Of a DNA stretch of 64,000 nt, positions 8,519-17,293 are shown one piece after another (within the stretch, counting starts at the first letter, position 1; each line of letters begins with the position of its first letter). The translations under genes and the position numbers were made by a program. This DNA comes from Candidatus Obscuribacter phosphatis (GTDB lineage Bacteria > Cyanobacteriota > Vampirovibrionia > Obscuribacterales > Obscuribacteraceae): NCBI GenBank assembly GCA_001899315.1, contig MOYA01000003.1:396369-460368 (forward strand). The letters run 5' to 3'. The notes under the pieces were generated by a model. It did no database searches and was not told the DNA's origin. It was given only the letters and a program-made list of their open reading frames with translations.

Positions 8519-10003
8519 TCAACTAATAGGCAGTTGAATGGTAAAGGTCGAACCTTTTCCCACTGTAGAGTCTACCGCAACCGTACCATGATGCCGCGCA
8601 ACGATCTCGCGGGTGATGGCCAGACCCAGACCGGTGCCGCCGGTTCCTCGGGTGCGTGCCTTGTCGGCGCGATAAAACCTTTCAAAAATATGGGGCAGAT
8701 CGGCTGGTTCGATGCCGACACCGGTGTCACTTATTTTTACCAAGACTTTAGCATCGTTGGTGGTAAAAGCCTGCACCGCCACCAAGCCGCCGTCAGGCGT
8801 GTAATTGATGGCATTGGTCAATATATTGGTCACCGCTCGCAAAAGCTGCAAGAAATTACCCAAAACTCTAATTTCAACATCGGGCAGAGCCTCAGGTTCG
8901 GCGGCTTCTTGCCCTTCGGCATTGCGGAAGACCAAGCGCACGCCTTTCTTATCGGCACTACCGCGCACCTGTTCGACGGCGTCGCTGACTAATTGATGAA
9001 TACTGACAGCCTCTTGGTCGGAAGCTTCAGCACCACTATCCAGCTTGGAAATATCGAGCAGATCTTGAATGAGACTGGTTAAGCGATCTGCCAAACGCTC
9101 CAGAGACTGTAAGAACTGGGCTCGCAACTTGGGGTCTTCGGCAGCCCCTGCTTGCAGAGCCTCCACCACCGAGCCTATAGCCATGGTCGGAGTCTTTAGT
9201 TCATGTGAGGCGTTGGCAATAAATTCTTGACGCATACGCTCTTGCTCTCGCAGGCGACCGATCATTTGGTTGAAAGAAAGACAAAGCTCACCTATCTCGT
9301 CTTTGCGACTGACCGGCAGAAAGGCTGAAAAGTCGCCTGAAATTGAAATCTGCTTAGCCAGAGCGCTCATCTCTTTCACCGGTCTATTGACGCGGGTGGC
9401 CAGCCAGAGCGAAATGAGCACGGTGACAAGACCGGTGGCAAAAATAATTTCGAGGAAAACAATCAAATCTCGCTGCAGTCGTCTTTCTATCTCGGTGAGG
9501 GCGACACCTACCCTAATTACGCCTGTGGTTTCACCCATAGAACGTACCGGATAAGCCACATACAACCAGTTGGTATTGCTCACCGGCTCAGAACGAGTAC
9601 TGTTGGAAATGACGCCGGCCAGGGCTTCGTTGATTTCTTGCTCGTTGGAAAGATTTTTACCGGCTAAAGGCGGCGCCGAATCAGAGAGCAAGCGCCCGTC
9701 TTTGTCGACCACGACGATGGCTACACCCAACCGAGAAGCCCGCCTTTCCACCGCCGACTGAATGCGCTTGCGAGCCTGGGCAGAATCGAGCACCAAGTCA
9801 TTATCAATCTCAAGACCAAGGTTGACCGCTTCTACTTCTAGAGTGTTCTGTAGATCGGTGAGCGATTCCTTTCTTATGGCCACCAAAGCCCAAAGACTGA
9901 CGGCCAAAAGTGCGATGGTAATCACCAATAAATAGGTAATAAGAAGTTGGTTAGCCAAACTCCTGAATAGCCATTTATGGAGGATGCGGTCTAAAAGATT
10001 CAC
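8519..10003 (-). CDS. sensor histidine kinase (WalK/PhoR-like)
   Basis: Membrane two-component sensor of 494 residues. A transmembrane segment near residues 18-43 is followed by an extracytoplasmic sensor region to about 180 with PAS/Cache-like strands, a second transmembrane segment near 185-205 and a HAMP domain (RVNRPVKEMSALAK). The HisKA motif NASHELKTP has the phospho-accepting H267. The ATPase domain shows N, G1 (DTGVGI), F (FERFYR) and G2 (GTGLGLAI) boxes. No response regulator is adjacent, so its partner is encoded elsewhere. It heads an apparent minus-strand operon with the small cysteine protein and the ThiF/rhodanese gene. Confidence 0.93.
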   Translation of the reverse strand: MNLLDRILHKWLFRSLANQLLITYLLVITIALLAVSLWALVAIRKESLTDLQNTLEVEAVNLGLEIDNDLVLDSAQARKRIQSAVERRASRLGVAIVVVDKDGRLLSDSAPPLAGKNLSNEQEINEALAGVISNSTRSEPVSNTNWLYVAYPVRSMGETTGVIRVGVALTEIERRLQRDLIVFLEIIFATGLVTVLISLWLATRVNRPVKEMSALAKQISISGDFSAFLPVSRKDEIGELCLSFNQMIGRLREQERMRQEFIANASHELKTPTMAIGSVVEALQAGAAEDPKLRAQFLQSLERLADRLTSLIQDLLDISKLDSGAEASDQEAVSIHQLVSDAVEQVRGSADKKGVRLVFRNAEGQEAAEPEALPDVEIRVLGNFLQLLRAVTNILTNAINYTPDGGLVAVQAFTTNDAKVLVKISDTGVGIEPADLPHIFERFYRADKARTRGTGGTGLGLAITREIVARHHGTVAVDSTVGKGSTFTIQLPIS

Positions 10004-10391
10004 CTATATTCCTTACTCTTGGAATGCAAAAGAAAAGTCTAACCTTGTTTTTACAAGCCGCCGGAACAATGCTCAAAAGGCAGACCGGTTCTATATTCCT
10101 TTTTCTTACAGAGCCCCTCGATCAAGTTCTTGACTAGCCCCAAAAACACACCCTGCAATTTGTTCGATTCCAGAATGGCTTCCACAATCACTATAATCTC
10201 TTTGTATGTTTGATTGGGCTACCTGGCAGCAGGCTTTTCAAGTAATTAACACCTGAGGGTCTGCACTAGCAAGTTACTAAACCAGGCAAAAACCAAAATA
10301 AGGTTGCCGGAGTAACCAATCTAAATTATCAAGCACCACGCTTATGAAAAGCAGCAAAGGTGCTAAGCGACATGGGAGGTCCTGTTTAGAA
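10004..10391. other. divergent intergenic region before trxA
   Basis: A 388-base gap between the kinase (minus) and trxA (plus). It contains a TATAAT at about 10193 on plus without a good -35, and AT-rich DNA near 10304-10335 that could hold a trxA promoter. I see no RNA gene or convincing reading frame. Confidence 0.3.
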
Positions 10392-10712
10392 ATGTCCGTT
10401 GCAAACGTAACCGATTCCACCTTCGAGCAGGAAGTGCTTAAAGCCGACATTCCGGTACTCGTTGATTTCTGGGCCCCCTGGTGCGGACCCTGTAAAGCCG
10501 TAGCGCCGGTAGTCGAAGATCTTTCCAAGGAATACGAGGGAAGACTGAAAGTAGTCAAGCTAAATACTGACGAGAATCCAAAAACCGCGCAAGCCTACAA
10601 AATTCGCGGTATTCCCAGCCTCTTCCTCTTTAAGAGCGGACAGGTGATGGAAGAAGTAGTAGGAGCCGTGCCGAAATCTACGCTTACCCAGCACATCAAC
10701 AAGCACGTGTAA
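10392..10712 (+). CDS. trxA: thioredoxin
   Basis: Cytoplasmic disulfide reductase of 106 residues with the classical WCGPC active site (C31, C34) and cis-proline loop GIPSLFLF. It starts at the ATG at 10392 with GGGAGGT eleven bases upstream; an upstream in-frame ATG at 10344 would add 16 residues not seen in thioredoxins. The C-terminus, [13 protein letters not shown], is normal. It is followed 45 bases later by the fasciclin gene, possibly as one transcript ending at the hairpin at 11324. Confidence 0.96.
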   Translation: MSVANVTDSTFEQEVLKADIPVLVDFWAPWCGPCKAVAPVVEDLSKEYEGRLKVVKLNTDENPKTAQAYKIRGIPSLFLFKSGQVMEEVVGAVPKSTLTQHINKHV

Positions 10713-10757
10713 TTAACAGTTTAAGCAGCCTAATTTGTTGTAAGTAAAGGAGAAGCT

Positions 10758-11303
10758 ATGCAACTTAATCAGTGGAGTCGCCGTTCATTCGCGCTTTCAG
10801 CAGCGCTTTTGGTCGGTATCGGTCTTGTGGCTGGTACTTCGCAAGAAGCCTCGGCCAGACACCACAGAAGACATCACAGAGTAGTCAGACACAATGATCT
10901 GGCTTCTGTAGCCGCTCGCACCCCCGAACTCAAGACTTCGGTGGAAGCCTACAAAAAGGCTGGTATGACCGGTATGCTCCGTCGTGGCGGTCAGCACACA
11001 GTATTCATGGTGAGCGATGCTGGTTGGGGCAAAATGCCCAAAGAAAACCGCGAAGGTTTGATGAACGACCAGAAGAAGCTTCAAGAAGTGCTGAAATACC
11101 ACATTTTGAAAGGCAAGCAAGAGGCAGCTGAACTTCTCAACAAGCGCTCAGCCGTAACCCTTCAGGGCGAAAGCCTCATGCTTGATAACAAAGACGGCAC
11201 CCTTATCGTCGATGGTTGCATCACCACAACCCCCGATGTTAAGGCTTCCAACGGCGTTATCCACATCATCGACTACATTCCGGTGCCCGAAAGAGGCAAA
11301 TAA
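10758..11303 (+). CDS. secreted fasciclin (FAS1) domain protein
   Basis: A 181-residue exported protein with one FAS1 domain, a fold used in adhesion or matrix proteins. A basic n-region and hydrophobic core (ALSAALLVGIGLVAG) end near ASA, forming a signal peptide. A His/Arg-rich stretch (RHHRRHHR) follows, then the FAS1 core with LASVAARTPELKTSVEAYKK, HTVFMVSDAGWGKMP and the C-terminal ASNGVIHIIDYIPVP motif. AAAGGAGAAGCT precedes the ATG, a strong ribosome site. The hexahistidine-like patch could bind metal, which is inference. Transcription probably stops at the hairpin just downstream. Confidence 0.92.
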   Translation: MQLNQWSRRSFALSAALLVGIGLVAGTSQEASARHHRRHHRVVRHNDLASVAARTPELKTSVEAYKKAGMTGMLRRGGQHTVFMVSDAGWGKMPKENREGLMNDQKKLQEVLKYHILKGKQEAAELLNKRSAVTLQGESLMLDNKDGTLIVDGCITTTPDVKASNGVIHIIDYIPVPERGK

Positions 11304-11323
11304 TCGGAATTTTCAGCAATTGG

Positions 11324-11365
11324 AAAAGAAAGAAACGGGCGCAAGCTCGTTTCTTTCTTTTTAGG
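11324..11365 (+). terminator. strong intrinsic terminator after the fasciclin gene
   Basis: A perfect 14-base inverted repeat (11324-11337 with 11348-11361) closes on a short GC inner stem with a GCAA loop and ends in a T-rich tract. The A-rich left arm could let it work in both directions. Confidence 0.9.
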
Positions 11366-11424
11366 CAAACCTCGGCATCAAGCCGGTTTTACTTTTATCG
11401 CCTATTATGTAATCAGCCAGGCTC

Positions 11425-11460
11425 AGCCAATATACAATATTAGCCAATATACAATATAGG
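11425..11460 (+). promoter_or_regulatory. direct repeat in the promoter region of the triple-AAA protease operon
   Basis: The sequence AGCCAATATACAATAT occurs twice, at 11425-11440 and 11442-11457, just 26 bases before the operon's first start codon. The second copy contains TACAAT, a plausible -10. The doubled AT-rich dyad could be an operator or two overlapping promoters. Confidence 0.5.
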
Positions 11461-11482
11461 TATTCTTAAACCAGGAAGAAAT

Positions 11483-11989
11483 ATGAGAGAACTTGCCATT
11501 GGATTTCTAATCGCCTTGCTCTTTTCCAGCTATATGAACGGCACCAAACAAGACAGCCAGTCCAGTTGGTTTCCGACGGCACAGTCAAGCGCAGGCGGCG
11601 AGCAAAGCGTAGAACTTATTGATGACATCAATGAGGGCACCTTTCAGGGCGAAGTTTTGGACAGCCACGAACCGGTTCTAGTGGAGTTTTATGGCCCGGA
11701 ATGTTCTATTTGCCAGCAGATGAAGCCCGATATGGCTAAGCTTGCCGAAGAAAGCAACGGCTTTTTGAAGATCTACAAGGTCGATGCCAAAGCCAATCAG
11801 GTCTTGGCTGAAAGATATGAGATCATCAACTTGCCAGGTTTTGTCTTATTCAATAAAGGCAAAGTTGTGAACGCCACCAGCGGCAAATTCACCAAGCAAG
11901 AATTGGAAAACTGGATCAAAAAAGAACTGGACATGCCGCTATCGGCAAACTCAGAGCCAGTGAGCACTGAACCGACACAAACAAAATGA
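11483..11989 (+). CDS. membrane-anchored thioredoxin-fold protein
   Basis: A 168-residue protein with an uncleaved-looking N-terminal hydrophobic segment (residues 4-18), a Ser/Gln-rich spacer and a thioredoxin fold at about 45-155. The active-site position reads CSIC (C74, C77) in EFYGPECSICQQMKP, unlike the WCGPC of the nearby trxA, and the cis-proline loop is INLPGFVLF. It should act in thiol exchange or reduction on the outer face of the membrane. AGGAAG precedes the ATG. Its stop overlaps the next start as ATGA, and the triple-AAA protease follows, so the three are likely one operon. Confidence 0.85.
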   Translation: MRELAIGFLIALLFSSYMNGTKQDSQSSWFPTAQSSAGGEQSVELIDDINEGTFQGEVLDSHEPVLVEFYGPECSICQQMKPDMAKLAEESNGFLKIYKVDAKANQVLAERYEIINLPGFVLFNKGKVVNATSGKFTKQELENWIKKELDMPLSANSEPVSTEPTQTK

Positions 11990-12234
11990 AGTATCTATTC
12001 TGGGGTTTCATTATTGCTCTTCTTTTCACGATGATTATGTCACCGAGTGCTTTCCCGCCGGTGCGCATGCCTGTGGGTATAGCCGAAAGCAGACCAGCAG
12101 CTATGGGCACCAAGCGTATGGAAGGCGGTATTCCAGAGATAGATGTAGTTGATTCAAACGGACTATCTAGATACGCCATAAAAGTTTCAGACAAGCACGG
12201 CAATCGCAATGTGCAATTTCCACATAACGACTAG
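11986..12234 (+). CDS. small membrane-anchored hypothetical protein
   Basis: An 82-residue protein not recognised. It has a hydrophobic N-terminal segment (FWGFIIALLFTMIMSPSAF) that could be a signal anchor, then a short Pro/Gly-rich soluble part. It overlaps the previous stop by four bases (ATGA), indicating translational coupling, and ends 15 bases before the protease start. Its N-terminus resembles that of the thioredoxin-like protein just upstream (GF-IALLF), so the two anchors may be related. A role as a small subunit or adaptor of the neighbouring protease is inference from position only. Confidence 0.7.
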   Translation: MKYLFWGFIIALLFTMIMSPSAFPPVRMPVGIAESRPAAMGTKRMEGGIPEIDVVDSNGLSRYAIKVSDKHGNRNVQFPHND

Positions 12235-12249
12235 GAGTTAACTAGAGAA

Positions 12250-15200
12250 ATGAAGAACTGGGTTCGTTGGGTATTATTCATACTCTGGGTGATTGCTCTA
12301 ATAGCCACTGCGCAGTACTGGAACCCGTTCACATCGGTCTCCGCCCTGCTCAAATATTCGATCATTTCGGTGATAGCAGCCGGGGTCTACGGCGCCCTCT
12401 TCATCCTCATTCAGTTCTACATACTGCTTTCAATCATCTTTCCCTTGCCGCCGCGGGGCGATGCCAAAGCACCGCAAAATTTCTGGCGCAAAACTTTCAA
12501 GTTCTTTTATAAAGACTCGCCGATAAACCCCAAAGCGCCTAAGTTTCTCAATGAAATGATCGGCAACGAAGCGGCCAAGATAGAAATCAAAGAAGCCATC
12601 GATATATTGCAAAAGGCTGTGCACTATGAAGGTTCCGGCGCCCAAGTACCTAAAGGCATGCTCTTTGTCGGACCACCCGGCGTCGGTAAAACACTCTTTG
12701 CCCGCGCCATCGCCAACGAAGTAGGCGTGCCTTTCTATGTTGTGGAAGGCGGTGCCATCAGTGGTCTCTTCCTTGGTTTGGGTGTGCTTAAACTGAAGAC
12801 CCTATTCAATAAATTGAAGAGACATGACCGCGCCATTTTGTTCATCGACGAAATCGAATCAATGGCCAGCAAACGCCAGCAAGACCAGGGCTTTGGCGGC
12901 GTCGCCGACATGAATATGACTCTCAACACCTTGCTCACCGAAATGGACGGCTTTCAAGGCTCTAGACTGATGGTCATCGGCGCCACCAATAACGATGGCA
13001 TGCTCGACCCGGCCTTGCTGCGCGCCGGGCGCATGGACAGACGCATTTACTTTCAGATGCCCACTCCGATGGAAAGAAAGCATCTCTTTGAATACTATCT
13101 CTCCAAAGTGGCTTACGATAAAGAGTCCATCGACTATGAACAGATAGTCAATCTCACCACCAATTATTCTCCAGCTGAAATCGCCTCGGTGGTAAACGAA
13201 GCAGCCCTGATCGCCAGACGCCCCGGCAACCCCAATACAGTCAATACCGAAATGATTCTGCAGGCGCTTGACCGGGTTTCGGTTGGTCTCGAGCGCTCCA
13301 TCTCAAACTCAGACGTGGCCACAATCACCCACGATGCCACTATCCGTTTCAGCTCAGTGATCGGCATCGAAGACATCAAACAAGAAGTCTCTGAAATTGT
13401 CGACTTTTTAAAGAGAGGCGACGAACTGCGCAAAATTGGCGCTAAATTACCCAAGGGCATCTTGATGATAGGCCCACCCGGCGTCGGTAAATCAATGCTG
13501 GCTAAAGCCATTGCCAACGAAGCCGGTGTACCCTTCTATGGTTTTTCAGCCAGCATGCTTATCGGTACATTCCGGGGACAGGGCGCCGACCGCATCAGGT
13601 CTATCTATACCCAAGCAAGAAAGAGCCCTGCCGCCATCGTCTTTATCGATGAGATCGATTCTATTGCCGGCACCGTCAGTGATACCGGCACCAACCGCAC
13701 CCACGAACTCAATCAAATCTTGGTGGAACTCGACGGTCTTGGCCGTTCCAACGTCATCACCATAGGCGCCACCAACCTAGAAGAATCGCTTGATTCGGCA
13801 TTCTTTAGAGCTGGTCGCTTTGACCGCAAAGTATATATTGGCCTACCCGACCGCGAAGCACGCAAAGAAATCTTTGCTAAATACCTGAAAGAAATCAAAA
13901 TGGAAGCCGAACCAGACCTGGCTAAACTAGCCAAGTTGTCGGTTAATTTTTCGGGAGCAGATATTGCCGCTGCTTGCAACGAAGCCGCTATTTTGGCAAT
14001 CAGACACGGTCGGCATGTGGTCACAGAAGCCGACCTCGAAGCAGCCATAGACAAGCTTTCGGTCACAGCCGGTCACAAACTCAATACAGGCGGCATGAAC
14101 CTCAGCCGTGTGCCCGACCTCGATGTCAAAATCGACGACGTCAAAGGCATGGACGAAGCCAAAGCCGAAGCTGCCGAAGTTGTAGCACTACTTAAGAACA
14201 TCGACCTGGTGATTTCACTTGGTTTGAAAGCCCCCAAAGGTATCTTGCTTTCAGGCCCGCCCGGCACCGGTAAAACAATGCTGGCCAAAGCCATCGCCAA
14301 CGAAGCCGGTGTGGCATTCTATGCTCTTTCAGGCGGCGAATTTCAATCGATGTGGGCAGGCGTGGGCGCCACCAGGGTGCGCAAAGTCTACGAACAAGCT
14401 CGTCGCAGCGGCAAACCAGCTATAGTCTTTATCGACGAGATAGATGCCATCGGCGCCACAAGAGGTACAGATCTAGGCGGTGGTGCCATTCAAGACGCCA
14501 ACCACACACTCAATCAGTTCTTGGTTGAATTAGACGGCTTCGGCAAGCATAAAGTGCTCACCATCGGCGCCACCAATAATCCAGGTATGCTCGATTCGGC
14601 TCTGCTTAGACCCGGTCGCTTTGACCGGATCATCGAAGTGCCCCTGCCAAATCTGGAAGGCAGAGAAGCCATACTCAAGCAATACATTGAAAAATACAAA
14701 ATGGAAAGCGATGTCAGCCTGCTTGAAATAGCTAGAATGACAGTATTCAGCTCGGGCGCTGACCTGGCAAATATAGTGAACGAAGCGGGACTCTTCGCCA
14801 TTCGCGAAGGTCGTACTTTGATTAAGAGCGAAGACATCTTCAAAGCCATTCAAAGAGTAAATTTCGGCATTTCCAAAAGCCAAAAAATCTTGCTGGAAGA
14901 ACTCTGGAGCACAGCCTATCACGAAGCTGGACATACAATCGTCACTTACTTCAAAGGCAAGAAAGAGCTGATCCAGGTGGTGACCATTGTTCCCACTGGC
15001 AGAGCCCTGGGCTTCATGTGGGCGGTGCGCAAAGACGATCCCTTCCACCATGCCCCCACCCGCGAAGAACTGCTCACCGAAATCGAAATCAGCTTGGGCG
15101 GCTATGTCGCCGAAAGCTTCTATATGGAGACCACCACCGCCGGAGTCTCGGCTGATCTAAGTAATGTCGCCTCGACAGCCAGTGACATGATTAGACGATA

Positions 15201-15693
15201 TGGCATGGGTAGCTTTGTCTTCAATACCGATGGCGCTAAAGGCTCTAGACAAAACCGTTTATCTGAGTCTACCGAAGCGCAGATAGACAAAGAAATCAAG
15301 AAAATCACCGATGATTGCCTAGAGAACGTGCGCAACTTGATCAGAAGCAAACGTGCCGAACTAGACCTTTTGGCTAGGGCGCTGGTTGAAAAAGAAACCC
15401 TGCGCTATCGCGATCTGGTTGCCATACTGGAGCCGCACCGCACAAAAGAAGATATCGACAAAGAAATCTTCACCCATGCCGAAAGAAAGCAAGTGGGCAC
15501 ACCGCCCATTGTCAGCCTCGATTTGCTTTCGGGTCTGAAAGAAATTGCGAGTCTAGAAAAGAACGGTAAGAACGGCACTAATAGCAGCAATGGCAATCAT
15601 GCAGAGCAAACTGAAAATGCCGAACAAGACGCCGGACAAGGCGCCGGACAAAGGTCCGAAGATAGCCCGGAAAATAAAGAAGGTCAAAATTAA
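12250..15693 (+). CDS. FtsH-like membrane protease with three tandem AAA+ modules and an M41 peptidase domain
   Basis: A 1147-residue protein, versus 600-700 for ordinary FtsH. Two transmembrane segments lie near residues 5-22 and 34-65. Three AAA+ modules follow, each with intact Walker A (GPPGVGKT 141-148, GPPGVGKS 408-415, GPPGTGKT 669-676), Walker B (FIDEIES, FIDEIDS, FIDEIDA) and second region of homology (GATNNDGMLDPALLRAGR and equivalents). Zinc protease motif HEAGH is at 891-895, with the later ADLSNV aspartate as third ligand. The pore-loop aromatic is clearest in module 3 (SMWAGVGA). The last 50 residues are a hydrophilic Asn/Gln/Glu tail that overlaps the next gene. It should unfold and degrade membrane or exported proteins; the triplication is not a standard FtsH layout. 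Confidence 0.92.
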   Translation: MKNWVRWVLFILWVIALIATAQYWNPFTSVSALLKYSIISVIAAGVYGALFILIQFYILLSIIFPLPPRGDAKAPQNFWRKTFKFFYKDSPINPKAPKFLNEMIGNEAAKIEIKEAIDILQKAVHYEGSGAQVPKGMLFVGPPGVGKTLFARAIANEVGVPFYVVEGGAISGLFLGLGVLKLKTLFNKLKRHDRAILFIDEIESMASKRQQDQGFGGVADMNMTLNTLLTEMDGFQGSRLMVIGATNNDGMLDPALLRAGRMDRRIYFQMPTPMERKHLFEYYLSKVAYDKESIDYEQIVNLTTNYSPAEIASVVNEAALIARRPGNPNTVNTEMILQALDRVSVGLERSISNSDVATITHDATIRFSSVIGIEDIKQEVSEIVDFLKRGDELRKIGAKLPKGILMIGPPGVGKSMLAKAIANEAGVPFYGFSASMLIGTFRGQGADRIRSIYTQARKSPAAIVFIDEIDSIAGTVSDTGTNRTHELNQILVELDGLGRSNVITIGATNLEESLDSAFFRAGRFDRKVYIGLPDREARKEIFAKYLKEIKMEAEPDLAKLAKLSVNFSGADIAAACNEAAILAIRHGRHVVTEADLEAAIDKLSVTAGHKLNTGGMNLSRVPDLDVKIDDVKGMDEAKAEAAEVVALLKNIDLVISLGLKAPKGILLSGPPGTGKTMLAKAIANEAGVAFYALSGGEFQSMWAGVGATRVRKVYEQARRSGKPAIVFIDEIDAIGATRGTDLGGGAIQDANHTLNQFLVELDGFGKHKVLTIGATNNPGMLDSALLRPGRFDRIIEVPLPNLEGREAILKQYIEKYKMESDVSLLEIARMTVFSSGADLANIVNEAGLFAIREGRTLIKSEDIFKAIQRVNFGISKSQKILLEELWSTAYHEAGHTIVTYFKGKKELIQVVTIVPTGRALGFMWAVRKDDPFHHAPTREELLTEIEISLGGYVAESFYMETTTAGVSADLSNVASTASDMIRRYGMGSFVFNTDGAKGSRQNRLSESTEAQIDKEIKKITDDCLENVRNLIRSKRAELDLLARALVEKETLRYRDLVAILEPHRTKEDIDKEIFTHAERKQVGTPPIVSLDLLSGLKEIASLEKNGKNGTNSSNGNHAEQTENAEQDAGQGAGQRSEDSPENKEGQN

Positions 15694-16888
15694 ACACTTC
15701 CCACTGCTGGTCTTACTTATTTGTCTATCGGCTTTGTCTGCGGCTATAGCAGCAACAGAAAAAGCCGAGACAATAGAGAGAAAAGGGGAAAGAGAAAATC
15801 CCGCACTACCGGTAATACTAAAAGTAGAACCAGACCAAGCACTTACAGCACGTCTTGTCGGCACAAGTGGCACTGCAGACAAGACTGGCTTTTGCGGCGG
15901 AGACGCCGCCTATTCTATTGCCGCCAAAGACCTTAGCCTCTGGCTATTCGGCGATAGTTTTTATGGCAAAATCGAAGACGGTAAAAGAAAAGATTGCCTT
16001 CTACCCCGTAACTGTATTGCCACCGACAAACCCCTAGATAAAAAAGGCAAGCTGCAATTTCAAATTAGTGAGGCTGACTTTTTTGCCGCCCCAAAGCCGG
16101 ACGGTTCTTACTTTTGGCCGGGCGACGGTATTTATATAAACAAAAACCGTTTTCTCATTTTTCAACACCTGATCAAGACCGACACCGAGTTGCCCGCGCC
16201 TTTTCAGTTTCGCATCAGCGCCAACTATGCCACTTATCTTGATATTGCCCCCAGCAAAGCAAAGTCGCAGACCAAAATAATCAACAAAAGCCTAGAGATA
16301 AAGACTGAAGATTCACTCTTAGCTGTAGCCTGCTTGAGAGAGAGAGAGAAAGATGGAGACAAAAGCAGGGACTATTTATATCTCTACAACACAGCTGAGA
16401 GAATGAGCAAAGACGGCTCACACCCTTGTACACTCTCGCGCTTACCGCTTGAAGAGATAGCTAACCCCGAGAAAATCGCCCAAGCTATAGCCAACATGGA
16501 ATGGTGGCAAAGCTCAAATAAATGGCAAAGAAACCAGAAGCAAGCAGCTATCTTGTTTGCCGACGGCGCCAGCGAAATGTCGGTGGTTAGAATCCCCGGG
16601 CTAAAGAGACTCTACGCCTTTTATATTCCAGCAGACAAAAGCGCCATCATGATAAGAAGCGCCAAAAGACCGGAAGGACCATGGAGCGACAGAGTAGAAG
16701 TGCTCGCTCTCAAGCCGGGAGACGGACTTTTTTGTTATAGCGTCAAAGCACATCCCGAATATTCGAGAAAACACGGACAGCTTTCTTTAACCTACAATGT
16801 CAACGCCACCGACAGCAATAGGCTATTCGCAGATAGCTCGCTTTACTTTCCAAAAGCAATCAAAATCGAAGTAAAAGAAACTGACTAA
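15617..16888 (+). CDS. secreted or membrane-anchored protein, DUF4185/beta-propeller-like
   Basis: About 423 residues. A basic n-region (KIARKIKKVKIK) precedes one hydrophobic segment (FPLLVLLICLSALSAAIAA), giving a signal peptide or anchor. The exported part has LSLWLFGDSFYGKI and later VVRIPGLKRLYAFYIP and EGPWSDRVEV, a pattern like the DUF4185 and glycosidase-related beta-propeller proteins; the match is by eye. The start is not certain: ATGs at 15590, 15599 and 15617 are in frame, and all lie inside the 3' end of the protease gene. The charged n-region itself is in the overlap, so at least about 75 bases are probably read in two frames. Confidence 0.7.
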   Translation: MPNKTPDKAPDKGPKIARKIKKVKIKHFPLLVLLICLSALSAAIAATEKAETIERKGERENPALPVILKVEPDQALTARLVGTSGTADKTGFCGGDAAYSIAAKDLSLWLFGDSFYGKIEDGKRKDCLLPRNCIATDKPLDKKGKLQFQISEADFFAAPKPDGSYFWPGDGIYINKNRFLIFQHLIKTDTELPAPFQFRISANYATYLDIAPSKAKSQTKIINKSLEIKTEDSLLAVACLREREKDGDKSRDYLYLYNTAERMSKDGSHPCTLSRLPLEEIANPEKIAQAIANMEWWQSSNKWQRNQKQAAILFADGASEMSVVRIPGLKRLYAFYIPADKSAIMIRSAKRPEGPWSDRVEVLALKPGDGLFCYSVKAHPEYSRKHGQLSLTYNVNATDSNRLFADSSLYFPKAIKIEVKETD

Positions 16889-16901
16889 ATTAGCTGCTTG
16901 G

Positions 16902-17273
16902 TCAATCGGACGAAAGTTTTTCAGCCATCTGAATAATGCGCAGATATTTGCTTTGCAGTTGGGTGAGTTCCCAACCAATTCTTTCAATCTCTCTTGTCTG
17001 AGAAGGGTCTGGTTCTTGACCACGCCAACGGTCAAGAGTGCTGGAGCAAACTTTCAACTTATCCATCTCACGGCGATAAACTTTATCTACTTCACCTGAA
17101 ATAGCGCCAAACCCAGAGGGCGCCGCTGTTGATAGACTATCCAACGCTTTTTCCAACTTACGAAAAATATCTTCGGCGTTGCCTGTGGAAATCTCAATGA
17201 AATTAGCCAGTTCGGCAATGCGCTCCAGAGGCAGCTTCTCTATATGCGATACCGATTCAACTTTCTTTTCCAT
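16902..17273 (-). CDS. helical hypothetical protein
   Basis: A 123-residue soluble protein, not recognised, rich in charged residues and predicted mostly helical (EKLPLERIAELANFIEIS, IFRKLEKALDSLS, TQLQSKYLRIIQMAEKL), possibly coiled coil. The ATG at 17273 follows GAGAG by nine bases; a TTG at 17282 is in frame upstream. It lies 20 bases downstream of the metzincin gene on the same strand and is probably co-transcribed with it. It converges on the preceding plus-strand gene with a 13-base gap. Confidence 0.65.
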   Translation of the reverse strand: MEKKVESVSHIEKLPLERIAELANFIEISTGNAEDIFRKLEKALDSLSTAAPSGFGAISGEVDKVYRREMDKLKVCSSTLDRWRGQEPDPSQTREIERIGWELTQLQSKYLRIIQMAEKLSSD

Positions 17274-17293
17274 CAAAATCAACTCTCAAAAAC

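Noticed and set aside
14530-15051. Minus-strand frame of 173 codons
   Set aside because: Antisense to the third AAA+ module of the protease and without motifs.
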